A stretch of 64,000 nucleotides of DNA from NCBI GenBank assembly GCA_002964805.2, contig PUDQ02000033.1, positions 806,001 to 870,000 on the forward strand. The letters run 5' to 3'. A model generated the notes under the pieces. That model made no database searches and was not told the origin of the DNA. It saw only the letters and a program-made list of their open reading frames with translations. The translations under genes were made by a program, and so were the position numbers. This stretch comes from Trametes villosa. Lineage: Eukaryota > Basidiomycota > Agaricomycetes > Polyporales > Polyporaceae. Shown here in pieces: positions 35,258 to 46,900 of the stretch (position 1 is its first letter; every line of letters starts with the position of its first letter).

Positions 35258-36599
35258 CTACGCTGACGCCTCCACGTTCGCAGATTCCGCCATGAACCGT
35301 GTCATGTAATCTACGAGTTTGTCGACCTCCTGTTCGGTGAGCGCGTTGTACAAGGACACGCGAATGCCTGCAAGGATTGTGAGCGTTCACGAAGACAGGT
35401 CGAGCAATATGCATCCAACCTCCAACAGATCTACGGGTGCGAGTTAGCAAATGATATATCGTACAAATCTACAGCTCAGCGTACCTGTGGCCTTTCAGGC
35501 CTTTCATTCCCTCCTTCTCCGCTCCTTCCAGGAACTTCTTCTCGGCGCCTTCTCCGAGCACTTCGAAGACGGCGTTCATCCAGCTCTCCGAGCCTTGCTG
35601 CACTTTCCTCCGGAACAGGCCCTTCTGCTCGCCCTCGTGCACCGCAGCGTACAGCTTCTTCGCCTTGCGCCTGTTGACCTCTTCGTAGTAGGGGATGCCG
35701 CCGTTCTCCTTCATGCGCTTCACCACGAGCCCGGAGATGTAGATCGCGAGCACCGAGGGCGTGTTGTACAAGCTCTTCGAGTCCGCAAGCGTCTTATACG
35801 AGAGGCTGAGCGGTACGGGCGCCGCGCCGAGCTTCGCCGCCGCGTCGACGTCCACGATGCAGTCTTCCCGGACGATGAGTACGGTCAGGCCAGCGGGTCC
35901 GATGTTCTTCTGCGCGCCGGCATAGATGACCGCGTGGTCCGCGAGGCGCGGGATCGGGCGGCACATGAACGACGAGGAGTAGTCCGCGACAAGCGGGACG
36001 AGCGTGCCCTGCGGGAGGAGGTGGAACGGGAACGCGGCGGGGCTCTGCGCGTCGTGCGCGAACTCGACGCCGTCTACCGTCTCGTTCTCGCAGTAGTAGA
36101 TGAGCGCGGGGTCCTGCGAGAAGCTGAACTCCGCGTGCGGCGGGACGTTGTCGAACGCCTTGCCGTCCTTCGAGTACACGCGCGCGTCGACGACGGTGCG
36201 CACGGTGCTGCCCCCGAGGCGGCGCGCCTCCTCCGCGGCCTTCTTGCTCCACGAGCCGGTGACGACGTAGTCGAGCACGGTCTCCGCGGCGCCCGCCTGC
36301 GGGCGCAGGAGCTTGTAGCGCGCGAGGAGGTTGAGCACGACGGCGGAGAACTGGCCCGTGCCGCCGCCCTGCGTGAAGAGGATGCGGTGCGTGGGCGGCA
36401 CGTCGAGCTGCGTGCGGATGTTGTGCTCGAACTCGTCGATGAACGCCTGGAACTCCTTCGAGCGGTGGGAGATCTCGGCGATGCCGATGCCCGTGCCCTG
36501 GAAGTTGAGCAGCCCCTGCTGGGCCTCCTCGAGCACGGAGAGTGGGAGCGCGGACGGGCCTGCGCCGAAATTGATGACTCTGCCGTGATCAGTGCTCAT
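35258..36599 (-). CDS. SER1: Phosphoserine aminotransferase
   Basis: This PLP enzyme converts 3-phosphohydroxypyruvate to phosphoserine in serine synthesis. Exons 36599..35485, 35431..35421 (11 bases) and 35367..35258 give 411 residues. The start MSTDHGRVINFGAGPSALPL is followed by GIGIAEISHRSKEFQAFID, LFTQGGGTGQFSAVVLNLL and the PLP-lysine segment YAGAQKNIGPAGLTVLIV. The 11-base exon supplies RSVGG of the conserved GHRSVGGIRVSLYNALTE segment near the C-terminus; without it the frame is lost. A long in-frame extension upstream of the chosen ATG looks like leader. Confidence 0.95.
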
Positions 36600-37597
36600 C
36601 GTCGTCAGGTTCGAAGAGGGAAGGGGGGAGGATCGTCGTGGTGAGAAGGAGAGATGAGGGGGGCTTGACGAATCGGAGTCGCCATCTATACGGCCACTTT
36701 GACTCGGTGCTACCAACCTCCACGGTCGAGTCTGATCCTATATTTAATGACTCACGGGCTGAGAAATGGCCTCTTTGAGGCCGAGGAGCGCACACGACAG
36801 TTGCATCCAAATTCCCCGACCGCGTGCGTAGAAGTTGTGTAAAATGACCGAGGAGCGTATTGCTCTCAAAATCTCTCATGGTGGCAATTGCTCTCGGGTG
36901 AGGGATGCGAGGAAGATGCGGTGAAAGGCACACGCCACAGCTGGTGGTCTATACACGCGGAGTAGTATTCGTCAAAATACATGCGTACATCGTGAAGTAA
37001 CACATTATACGTAAACTCGTAAGCATCAGAGGCAGCAAATAGAGCGATATCGACAGGAACGACGAAGCGAAACAGTTCGAGAGCGTGAGGGTCGAGGATA
37101 GAAGCGAAGGAGGAGAGGAGGGAAGTAAGCGGCGAGTGTTGCGCATATAGGAATGCAGGTGATGATATCTGTGGAGAGGAAACAGGAAAGAAGCAAAAGT
37201 AGATGGCAGGTCGGCTCAGCGACAGCGATATATACCACGCCACGATGGTGGGTCGGGGCAAGTAAGGGGATTAAACGTATATGGCAGTCGTGTCCATCAA
37301 TACGATAGCAGGGAAACATCAGCAACTGAGGAGCGCGAGATCTTGCAGATGGGGATGGAGGTGGGAAGATGGGAGATTGGTGAGACAGATGGAGGGTTTG
37401 TGGCGTCGTCGCCGTACAGAGTGAGGTGATTGGTTCATGGAGGCTCTTGGGGCCAATAAAAAGTATGCAGCAGAACACGGGAGGATGGGATAGATGGATG
37501 GGATGCAGTGATGTTTGGATGCGACGATAATACGGGCGAGAGATTCCAAAGACGGCCGGTGGCGGCGTGGCGAAGGCGAGTAGTGCGCGGGATAAAA
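36600..37597. other. SER1 promoter and 3' region of the unknown gene
   Basis: About 1 kb of AC/GA-rich sequence. A 191-codon minus ORF here is low complexity and lacks family motifs, so it was not called. Confidence 0.4.
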
Positions 37598-38396
37598 TCA
37601 AGGCGACGCTTGGGTGTCGACTGGTCTGGGACAGTCGAAGTTCGGCGGAAAGACGGGGTTCAATCCGTGGAAGATGACCTCCGACGGGTCAGCGTAGGGT
37701 CTTGGGGCCGGCGTCTGGGGGAAATCATCCAGCGACGCGAATGGGAAGGGGATAGGGGAAGCACGCTCGTTCCGCGTGGGAGTGGACTGCGAGAGCGGGT
37801 CCGAGCGGAGGGAGGTCTTACGACGGCGTACAGGACCCGGGCCCCCCTCCATCGCCTGCCAATCCGCGTTGAGGAGCGAGAGGTCGGCGATATCCCAAGG
37901 ATCGGTGAAATCGGGCTCGATCCTCAAGGCAGAAATCCATGGTAGGTCGTCGAGGGTTGTGATGGGCCTTGGGAAAGTATTGATACAGCACTCTGGGCGC
38001 GGAGCATGGCGACGGCGCGTAGAGCGGGATAAGTTAGAGGAGAGGCCTCGTCGCCTCTTGGTAGGGCTACAGGGAGCAGGCTTGGATAACTGCGCGGCGC
38101 GCATATGTCAGCACCGGATGATCGGAGCGCGCATATAGCGAGCGTACCTTAGGGCGTCCTGCATCCTCCGGCAAACGGAACGGGGACAAGAGCTGAGGGG
38201 GGCTCTTGAGGGATCGAGCGTCCGGAGCGACCTGAGGTAGTAAAATGAGGAAGTGCTGGAGAGACGCGTTCCGGGTGCCACTCACGTAGAAGGGGTCGTC
38301 GGCGGGATCGCTAGGCTGCACGGGGCCTCTTGATGCGGCGCGGGTCGAGGGCTTAACGGACGCGATACGCGGCTTTGGCTCGAGGAGGGGCACCAT
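37598..38396 (-). CDS. Unknown protein, proline/arginine-rich
   Basis: Exons 38396..38286, 38231..38148 and 38089..37598 give 228 residues. Introns of 54 and 58 bases have GTGAGT and GTACGC donors, and the joins keep one frame, which supports a real gene. The protein is rich in Pro, Arg and Ser and largely disordered, with no membrane segment. One more ordered stretch reads DDLPWISALRIEPDFTDPWD, followed by IADLSLLNADWQAM. The C-terminus has a second aspartate/proline segment (FASLDDFPQTPAPRPYADPS). I do not recognise the family and infer no function. Confidence 0.6.
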
Positions 38397-39830
38397 TGTG
38401 GAGGCGGTAGCGGGCGATGGGGCGGGCGACGGAGGCCTGGAGGAGCAGAGCGGGATGCTGGGAGGGAATAAAGATATCGAAAGCGAAGCGGGCGTGGAGG
38501 CTTTAAAGGGCAGACTGGAATGGGAGGTCAGGGCGAAGGACAGGGCATAGCGGGGTGTCACCCGAGAAGAACAATGGGGAACTGAAGAGAGAGCGAAGAC
38601 GCGCACCGACCCGGGGCCTGCTGTATTTACTGCCCCCTCCGTCACGCCCCTAGCCGCCCTCCATTTTCCCGGGTGCGTCCTCCCCTTTCGGGCCCGTCCT
38701 CCCCGTCCTCCCACTCCTCCGTCGCTACCGCACCGTCCATTACGCTCGCACAGGCCGAGCTCACCGTGCACGCGCCGACGTCTGTCCGTGCCCTGTCCAA
38801 TGCACTGCCCGAGATTCCACGACGCACGGCCCGCGCACGTAACCCGCAGCGACCGCCCGTCCGCAGTCACTGTCGCGCGCGTCACGCCCCCGTCACGCGC
38901 CTACGTCACGAAGGCCGCTAGCCACGGCGCGTCGGCGCGTCCGTCGACGCGGTCGCGGCCGCGGCGCGCGTCGCTAGAAACGAAGGCCTGATTTCAGCCG
39001 CATCTTTCAGTCGAACTACGTTCGCGTACCGGCGCGTTCCCATACACACACGGACACCCATCCATTGTCCGCTTCACAGGGCAAGCCACACAAAAGAGGG
39101 CGGTCGCCGCAATCAACGTCGAGATCGCGATCCGACGCGTGCGGTCGTTTTCCTCGTAGCCTCGTGCCCTGACGCGAGATCTCGTGCACCGTGCCTCAGA
39201 TTTGCGGGGGAGATAATCGGTCTGCCGAACGATCATCCGCTCATCTGCGTCACAAATGCACTTATCCAGCATCCGCGCATCCGGCTCAACGCCGGCCGAC
39301 CAGCCTGTTTGAACTTGGCGCGCCTCCACGACACCCGTCGCGGAAAGCGCCTGTATCGGTCTAATATGCGGTAGACAATCGTACGCACTCACCATCGTGT
39401 GCCCTCCCGACCGCCACGAGCTCTATTATTCCCAGCCGAGATTCTCCTGGTCACCCGAGCTGCCTTGCTTTCTCCTGGTGTTGGTCTCATTGCCTCCGGA
39501 TATCGAGGCATCACTTGTGTCAGGAAAGACATATCATTAGGCGTCCCGTCTACCTGCCATATTCAAACACGCGTCAGTACGACTCATACCCTCGGAAGCT
39601 TCGCACGCCTACCAAGCTCGCAACTACCGCAACCAGTCGACTCGGGCGGTGTAGGGAGCTTCCTGAGTTCGTGAGACGCGCCGCAGCTAAGCTCGGCCGC
39701 CCTCGGCCTCCCCGCAGAGCCTTCGAACGGTTCCCAGCGTCCAATAGCCTTCGCCACAACGGTATCCGTATATCGAGGACGCTGTCTTACTCGTATCCCG
39801 ATGCTGCCACCGCCGCACATCCTCCGGGCG
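38397..39830. other. 1.4 kb between divergent genes
   Basis: The region has CpG-rich sequence and the promoters of both neighbours. A minus CT-rich leader lies near 38400-38530. I found no convincing exon. Confidence 0.4.
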
Positions 39831-41047
39831 ATGAGCGGTGCGTCTTTGCCCCCAAGGCCCACGATTCGACCCTATCCGTCTCCTTGCATTCCAGCTCTCA
39901 CCGCGAAGTATGCACTGACGTCGGCCATCGCCAGCCATCCAGCGCCGCGCTCCCACCGTCCGGTCGTCCTCTAACCGTCGTGGCGTTCCGCACTGCATTC
40001 CTGCGCGACGTCACTACTCGTCTCCATCTCCGCCGCCGCCGACCTCTCTGGATGTCGACGCCGACGCTCTCGACCGCTGGATCAGCGCTGACAAGCACCT
40101 CACCCTGCACGACACGCTGCGGCCAGAGCACCTCGCGGACCTGTACATCACCCTTCCCACGCGCGACGGGTCGGTGCGACCTTTCGCGCCGCCGCAGGAA
40201 GGCGCACCCCTGGGCTATGGCCACCATCTCGCCTTCTTCCATCCGCGGAACCCTGAGAGCGCACTGCGATCAGACGGGACAGACATCGACTTTTGCCCGC
40301 CAGAGCCATTCACGCGGCGGATGTGGGCGGGCGGGCGGATGGAATGGAAGCGGCCGTTGAGCGTAGGCGACAGCGCGACCGCCCGGGCGACAATCGGCGC
40401 AGTGACCAAGAAAGGCTTCGAAAAGGGGACGCCGATGGTGTTCGTGTCCCAGAAGCTTGAATTCTGCAAGCGGGATAGCGGGGAGGTATGCATCGAAGAG
40501 GAGCGCGCGCACGTCTATCTTGCAATATCCGGGAATAAGAGGGGCGCGAGGGAGGGTGAGGCCGTCTTGGTGGGAGGGGCAGCATGTGGAGCGTATGGCT
40601 GACTTCGGTGCGACGCAGTGAATGGCTTACCTGTCCCGGACTTCACGTTCGAATACCTCCCTTCCCCGACGACCCTGTTCCGGTTCTCTGCACTCACCTT
40701 CAACGGGCATTACATCCACCTCGATAGGGAGTACGCGCAGAACTCTGAGGGATATCCCGGTACGTCTCCTCCCCGAGCTCCCTGCCTCGATGACAGCTGA
40801 TTGCGTCGCAGAGAGACTTGTCCACGGGCCTTTGACCGCATTGATGCTCCTGGATGTGACAGCGCTACAGTTCCCCAGTTCGACGTTCAAGTCGTTTGAG
40901 TATCGCGCCGTGAACCCGATTGTGGTGAACCGGCCAGTGAAGATCTGTGGTGCGCAAACAGACAAGGACACGGTAGTAGTATGGGCAGAGGAGACAGAGA
41001 CCAAGGTGGTGGGGATGACGGGGAGAATCGCCTTAGCCACAGCATGA
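39831..41047 (+). CDS. Mitochondrial 3-hydroxyacyl-thioester dehydratase, HTD2-like
   Basis: Htd2 is the dehydratase of mitochondrial type II fatty acid synthesis. Exons 39831..39837, 39935..40555, 40619..40759 and 40812..41047 give 334 residues. The 7-base first coding exon was chosen because it is the only nearby ATG that joins in phase; the result MSAIQRRAPTVRSSSNRRGV is a typical Arg/Ser-rich mitochondrial presequence. The first half has DRWISADKHLTLHDTLRPE and MWAGGRMEWKRPLSVGDSAT; the hotdog domain has FRFSALTFNGHYIHLDREYA and ERLVHGPLTALMLLDVTAL. The body is secure; the start exon is less so. Confidence 0.83.
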
Positions 41048-41459
41048 CCACCAGGATATATATGCTTTCGAGGACAATGGCGCACACGACAAGCGAGTTG
41101 TATGGGCTGCGGGTTTTGGCCTGCTCAGAGCAAAGTGCTGCATCGCTGACTCGTTGAACGAGCGGAGTGGGGCTCCCCGGCGAATAGACAAAGGGAAGCG
41201 CCTGCAGCCGATCTCGATCGTGATCCACGCGCGTGGGGCGCCTACGCGCGACGCGTGTGTGGCTGCAGCAAGCGACGCGTCTGCACGTGACCTTGTTGAA
41301 TCCCTTATAGTCCTCGACGCGAGCTCGAAGAGCCTCACGCACTCTTTCCTCCGCCCACCACCTCCCGCACACCCCTTCAACCCCATATCAGGTGAGAAGA
41401 ATAGCAATAGATTGTCAAGTGTTACTTGTATACTGATTGAGTCAAGTAGATCATCTCAA
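41048..41459. other. Histone H2B promoter region
   Basis: 412 bases between the dehydratase and H2B. No divergent H2A gene is present on the left side. Confidence 0.4.
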
Positions 41460-42127
41460 ATGGCCCCCAAGGTACTTAGCACGTCTGCCAGCCACCCGTT
41501 CAATATGACAGCTGAGACACGCTCTCTAGCCCGCTTCTTCTGCATCCAAGGCTCCTGCGTCCACGGCGCAGAAGGCCCCCGTGAAGGCTGAGGCCAAGGC
41601 GAAGAAGACCGCCGCGAAGTCGACGTCGGGCGGTGGTGCCGCCGACGGTGAGAAGAAGAAGCGCAAGAAGGTCCGCAAGGAGACCTGGAGCAGCTACGTC
41701 TACAAGGGTACGTGCCGTCTGTCATGCAGAGTCTTAGTCAGTGGCTAAGAGGCGTGGTGGATGGTGTAGTCCTCAAGCAGGTCCACCCCGACACGGGTAT
41801 CTCCAACAAGGCGATGGCTATTCTCAACTCCTTCGTCAACGACATCTTCGAGCGCATCGCGACCGAGGCTTCCAGTGCGTCTTCTTATCTACGCGCTGCT
41901 GTCAGTGATTGATATAGAATACAGAGCTCTCGTCGTACTCGAAGAAGTCCACCATCTCCTCGCGCGAGATTCAGACGGCCGTCCGGCTCATCCTCCCGGG
42001 TGAGCTGGCGAAGCACGCCATCTCCGAGGGGACGAAGTCCGTCACAAGTACGTATCTGAACACGTTTTCAGCTGGCTCACGTTGCTAACTTACGCTCGTT
42101 ACAGAGTTCTCGTCCAGCCAGAAGTAA
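41460..42127 (+). CDS. HTB1: Histone H2B
   Basis: Exons 41460..41471, 41551..41707, 41770..41874, 41925..42047 and 42105..42127 give 139 residues. The tail is Ala/Lys-rich ([20 protein letters not shown]). The fold is exact: [80 protein letters not shown]. The conserved C-terminal lysine region that is ubiquitinated ([17 protein letters not shown]) is present. Four introns, including one after codon 4, make this a polyadenylated-type histone gene. Confidence 0.98.
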
Positions 42128-42299
42128 GACGTCTCCGCCGGATACCACACTCTGTTGCATATTCTACACTTGTATTACATAGGCCCTGTCATAATATGAT
42201 CGCATGCTGCACGGAATATATCGCTTGACATGGAGTAGAGTGTGGGCTTGGTGGATATACGTACAAGCACGCACGGTATGCAAATGCGCACTAGAAGGT

Positions 42300-43741
42300 T
42301 CAGAACCCTGCACAGAAGATGAGGTGTGTACGATACATAACCACGGGGTGCACTCACCATACTTGTTCCCGGCCTCCTTGCGGTTCTTCCGACCCTGCGC
42401 AATCTTTTCCTCCAAAGCTTCCCGGTTCTGGTACGCCTCCGTGAGCAAAGTGGACAGCTGGTGCCGTGTGCGCGCCCTGCCGCCGAGTGCAGCACCCTGA
42501 GGTATTGTCAGTCAAACTATCGGAAACCCATTATAACCACACGCACCTTGATATTCATCTTCGGACCTTCCGGTGCGGCATCTCCACCAGTCGTCAGAGC
42601 CTTCCTCTCCTCCAGCTCCTGGATCTCTATCTTCGCCTTCTCCATCTCCTTCAGCGCATTCACCTCCTGCGCATCCTCGGCGTCCTCGAAGCCCTTGATC
42701 TTGCCCTTCTCCAGCGCGCGGACGTGCGCGTCGTAGTCGCGCTTCCACTTGTCGTAGAACTTCTTGTAGTATGCGGGTTCGTACGCGGCCCACTGGCCGG
42801 ACGGGAGAAGGTAGTAGCCGGGGTAGGGGTCGTCGGGAGTGGGTTCTGGCGGGGTGAAGTCTTGTACTTGGGGCGCGGCGGAAGGTACGTGGATGGCGGG
42901 TACGGCGGAGACGGGTGGGGCAGCAGACACAGATGGTAGCGCGGACGCTCGTAAGGAGGATGAAGATGCTGTACCTGGATGGAGGTTTGAGTGCGGCTCG
43001 CAGATAGAATTGTGCGGTGTACTTACCAAGTGAGAAGAAGTCGACTGCGGGGGCTGATGACACAGCTGGCCGCGAGACTGGAGCGGTGTGCTTCTCTTCC
43101 ACAGAGACGTTAGCCCGCCCTCGCTTGACTGAGGTGGGCATGAACGGTATTGACGCTTTCTTCTCCACCGTCACCTCGGCCCTCTCCTCGAGAATGGCTG
43201 TATGTGAGGAGTCGAGGGTATCGCGCGGCTCCGCCTCTTCCTCTGCGTCCTCCTCGGCATCCTCCACCGTTGTTGTCCGGGTTGGTGCGCTGGGAGCCGC
43301 CTTGAACACCAAGCCGGGTCCGCGACCTCCTCCGAGTACCCGTTCCGCCGCAGGGACTATAGGCACTTTGTTCTTGGGTGCAGGAAGCATAGACAAGAGA
43401 CCCGAGGCACCAGCACCAGATTCTAGCCGTGCCTTCTTCGCAGGAGGGTGATCGTCGGTGTCCGAGGTATTCCGGTCATCGTCTTTAGATAGACTAGGAA
43501 GTCCAATAGCAATCTTTTTCGGGCCCTTCTTAGTCTTAGGTGGTGGTAGAGAGAGCCCCGAGGAGGCTTTGGAGGATGAGGCAGAGCTAGCAGGTGGCGG
43601 AAGAGAGAACGTCGATTTCTTGGCTGGTGGGGGAAGCTTGGAGGATAAGGAAGCCCTCTGTGCAGTGGAGGAGACCTGGGGTGTAGTCTCGGTGTCGCTC
43701 GCGTTGTCGCTGTCGCTGCCGTAGCCTTCGACGCCGAGCAT
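42300..43741 (-). CDS. PRCC-like nuclear protein
   Basis: Human PRCC is a splicing-associated nuclear protein that binds MAD2B. Exons 43741..43027, 42974..42547, 42496..42358 and 42307..42300 give 429 residues. The N-terminal MLGVEGYGSDSDNASDTE is the typical acidic start; a long Pro/Ser-rich region follows. The conserved C-terminal part has DDPYPGYYLLPSGQWAAYEP, YYKKFYDKWKRDYDAHVRAL, and a final RHQLSTLLTEAYQNREALEE plus GRKNRKEAGNKYGF. The last coding exon is 8 bases and adds only the end of KYGF and the stop. An open 474-codon read-through frame includes intron sequence and is not the gene. Confidence 0.85.
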
Positions 43742-43902
43742 GATGGTGAGGGGAGCGGGCAGGGGTAGTTCGGCAGTTTCCGAGCGCGGTTCGAGCAAGA
43801 CGCGTTGCGGGTTCGACGCGCCTCGCGGCTCTCTTCGCTCCCTGCACCTCCTCCTCTCAGCTTCCTCCCTCACACTGGGTGGCGCGCTCGCTCTCGTCGA
43901 CC
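43742..43902. promoter_or_regulatory. Bidirectional promoter PRCC / NUP133
   Basis: Only 161 bases separate the divergent start codons. No TATA box is visible. Confidence 0.5.
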
Positions 43903-46900
43903 ATGGCAACATTCTCGCCTGCTCCGCGGCGGACAACGCGGCTCTCGTCTATCGGCATGTCTCCCTCGCCGCCCAGACAGGGTCCTCCAAGGCGCACCCG
44001 CGCGGGCAGTAATCAGCCACAGTCGCGCTTCTCTACCCCGGCCCGACGCACTGGAAATCTGACCGCCATTAATGACGACGAATCTATGCTCTCGGGCTCT
44101 GGGATGGATGTGGACGACGAGTCTTCCGAGATATTTGAACGCGGGCTGAGAGCAGACACCGTCTTCTCCAAGTCAAAAGAAATGACCGTCACATTCTATG
44201 CGCAACTTCCTGTGGAAGTCAAGCAGGCGTTGCGGAATGCTGGTACGGAAGTTGCGTTACATTCATTGAATACCGCTTATGCGATGGGTTCGCAGACTTC
44301 TACAGGGATGCCTACACCGGGGATGTGGACACCCTGACTGGCTTCGCGGTGGTCGCGTCACTGCGCACATGCTTCGTATGGAAGTATAGCCAAGTAAGTG
44401 CTGTATCCACTAGTACGACTGGCTGCGCTGAACACCGTCCGTATCGCAGGCCTTGACCGGCACTCCTACTTGCTACATCTTCGGCTGCCCTAGGGAACCC
44501 TACCCACCGCCCATGGCCACACCATTCCATGCCCTTGTTCCGTTCGGCTCACAAAGAGAACCTGGCCTCATCATCTGTTCCAACGTAGGCCAGGTCCGCT
44601 TCTGGGACAGCATTGGCATGGGTCTCGCCGGCGGCGACAACTTCACGCTCTCGAGCCTCGAGCTGGTGGCAGGAGAGAACGTCACGAACCTTGTCAGGGC
44701 AGATGTAAGACATTGAGCCGTATACAGACGCCCTTCCCCGAGAATTGCTCACAAAATCCTCTAGGCTCAGACGTTTATTGCGGCGACATCTACCGGTCGG
44801 TTGTTCCGCCTGGTGGTGACATCTTCTGGCGGCAAATACCACCTGTCGTTGCATCCGTTTGGCCGCCCGCAGACAGGCTTCTCGCGTTTGCTACCTAGCT
44901 TTTGGTCTGAGCAGGAGATTCAGCCGCAACCAGGCTTCGTCAGTGCTGTTGCGGCCGAGGAGCTCGCTCGTGATGCAACTGGCAGGGTCGTGTGGGCACT
45001 GGTGGATCTGAGGATACAACAGTGGACCTTGTCTGTTGAAGGCTGGGAGAAGTTGGCATCGGAGGAAGACCTTGGCGACCAGACTCGGGCAGCTGTGCGC
45101 GAACACTTCCCGAACGCGCCTAAGAGTGATGTAGAACTAGACCTTGAGCTGTTGGACTTGAAGCTGCAAGGGTGCGTACGGGTAACGGTGTAATCGCGCT
45201 AATGTCGCTGAGTTGTCGATCATACAGGTCGCGCGACATGGTTGTGCTGGTCTCTTGGGCTGGGCAGGATGAAGAGGGAACCTCTGCGGAGCTTGCGACG
45301 CACCCACGCCGTGTTTACGCAATCGTCTATGCGACCTCCCTCCCTGGCGCCTTCACGATCAAAAGTGTCCAGGCGGTACCCTACCAAAGCGTGAGTTCAC
45401 GCCGATATTTTGTATATCTCTCCATTGACGTTGCTATTGCGGTAGACCTCGAGCTCAGGTGCACCGATGCATCCCAGGCTCCAAATTATCGTTCCGGAGA
45501 AGCTCATTGCGATCCAGTTCGGCGACGCCGTTACCATTTGCGCACAAGGTTTGGCCGCACTACGCTCTTGCCAGGAATCGGCTAATGACTGACGTGAGCA
45601 GAGAACGAATACATGGACCGACTCGAGCTGAAGTCTGCCATGGACCGTACTCTGGGCCTAGGCGTAGTGAAGGGGGAAAGCGAGTTCCTCGTCCTCACGG
45701 CTGCCACGATGATGAAAACCGCCATTGACTTGGACGAGGTTGCCGCCTTCCATCCCGAGTATGTCTATCTTTTGAACTCTGTACGGGATGTAGCTGATGT
45801 CCACGAAGGACCGGTCGCGCTAACCTCATCAAGTCCACCATGACCAAGGCTATCCTATACGGGTCTTTGCCGGAGGTAGGCTTTCGCGCAGTGACACTGG
45901 ATATTACAGTAGCTCACAACGCGCCTCTGTGAAGAACCCGCTCGACTTCAGCTTCCCGCCGGAGATTGACGTGGAAGCGCTGATGTCTGGTGCTCAACAG
46001 CTCAGCGAAGCGATATTGGAGTCCGGTCAGTCGAGCGATGGCCATAGCTTTAGCAGGGTACTGACGGTCGCTGTAGACACCGAAGTCGTTCGTGCACACC
46101 ACGACTTGCATGCACAATTAACCGGGCGGAAGGATAGGCTCAGCTTCCTCATCAAATTCATCAACGACAATTCTGCGTTGACTAAGGTATGCACAGTGTT
46201 TACAAATGGCATGGCGCAGACCGGGCTGACAGGCGCAGATGTCCCAACGAAGCCGCCAAACCTTGGCCGCCGACGCTGAGAAGCTCTATGCCGCACACCA
46301 ACTATGGCTGCGTCATAACGAATCCCTGAGGTAAGTGCTTGTGGTCTCGTCTACTTACCGTCGAGATGCTGACCGCAGCTTGTAGAGCCGGTCATGCAGA
46401 TCGTGTCCTGCATGAAGCGGTGTACCGGTACATGACTGCGCTCGGGGAGGGGCATCACGAAGACTGCCTTCGCGCATTCCTACGGCTACGAGTACGAGAC
46501 CTGGGGGGCCTCCTCCCTCAAGTCACTGAGCTCGTTGGACGCGCATCGTCTGAACTGGGTGGGAAGTTGGCAGAGACCATCCCGCAAGCGAACCAGATTG
46601 TCTTGGTAGGTCAAGGGATTACGCACGCTTTAGTTCAAGTGCTGAAGGGAGATTCTGCGACAGACCATCCTGCAGTCCGCACACAGCTATCGCACCTACA
46701 ACTTGGGTGTCTACGGCATCGTCCTTCCCATGATCGACCCGTGGACTAGCCAGCCGGAAGTTATCGACATCGTCAACGAACTGTTCAACGTGACGGCGCA
46801 GCTCGTAGAAGCACCTTCCGGCGACTCAGATTCAACGGAAAGCAAGAAGGCGCCTAAGCAGCAGCTCCCTGAGCTTGCGGCGTGCCTCTTCCGGTGCATT

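Noticed and set aside
35451..36644. 397-codon plus-strand ORF
   Set aside because: It is antisense to SER1 and made of Arg/Glu/Leu-rich repeats caused by GC-rich third positions of the real gene.
39515..40360. 281-codon plus ORF
   Set aside because: It runs across the dehydratase in a wrong frame; the hotdog motifs are in another frame.
42512..43936. 474-codon minus ORF with an extended N- and C-terminus
   Set aside because: It reads through the PRCC leader and an intron; the conserved PRCC C-terminus lies in another frame after splicing.
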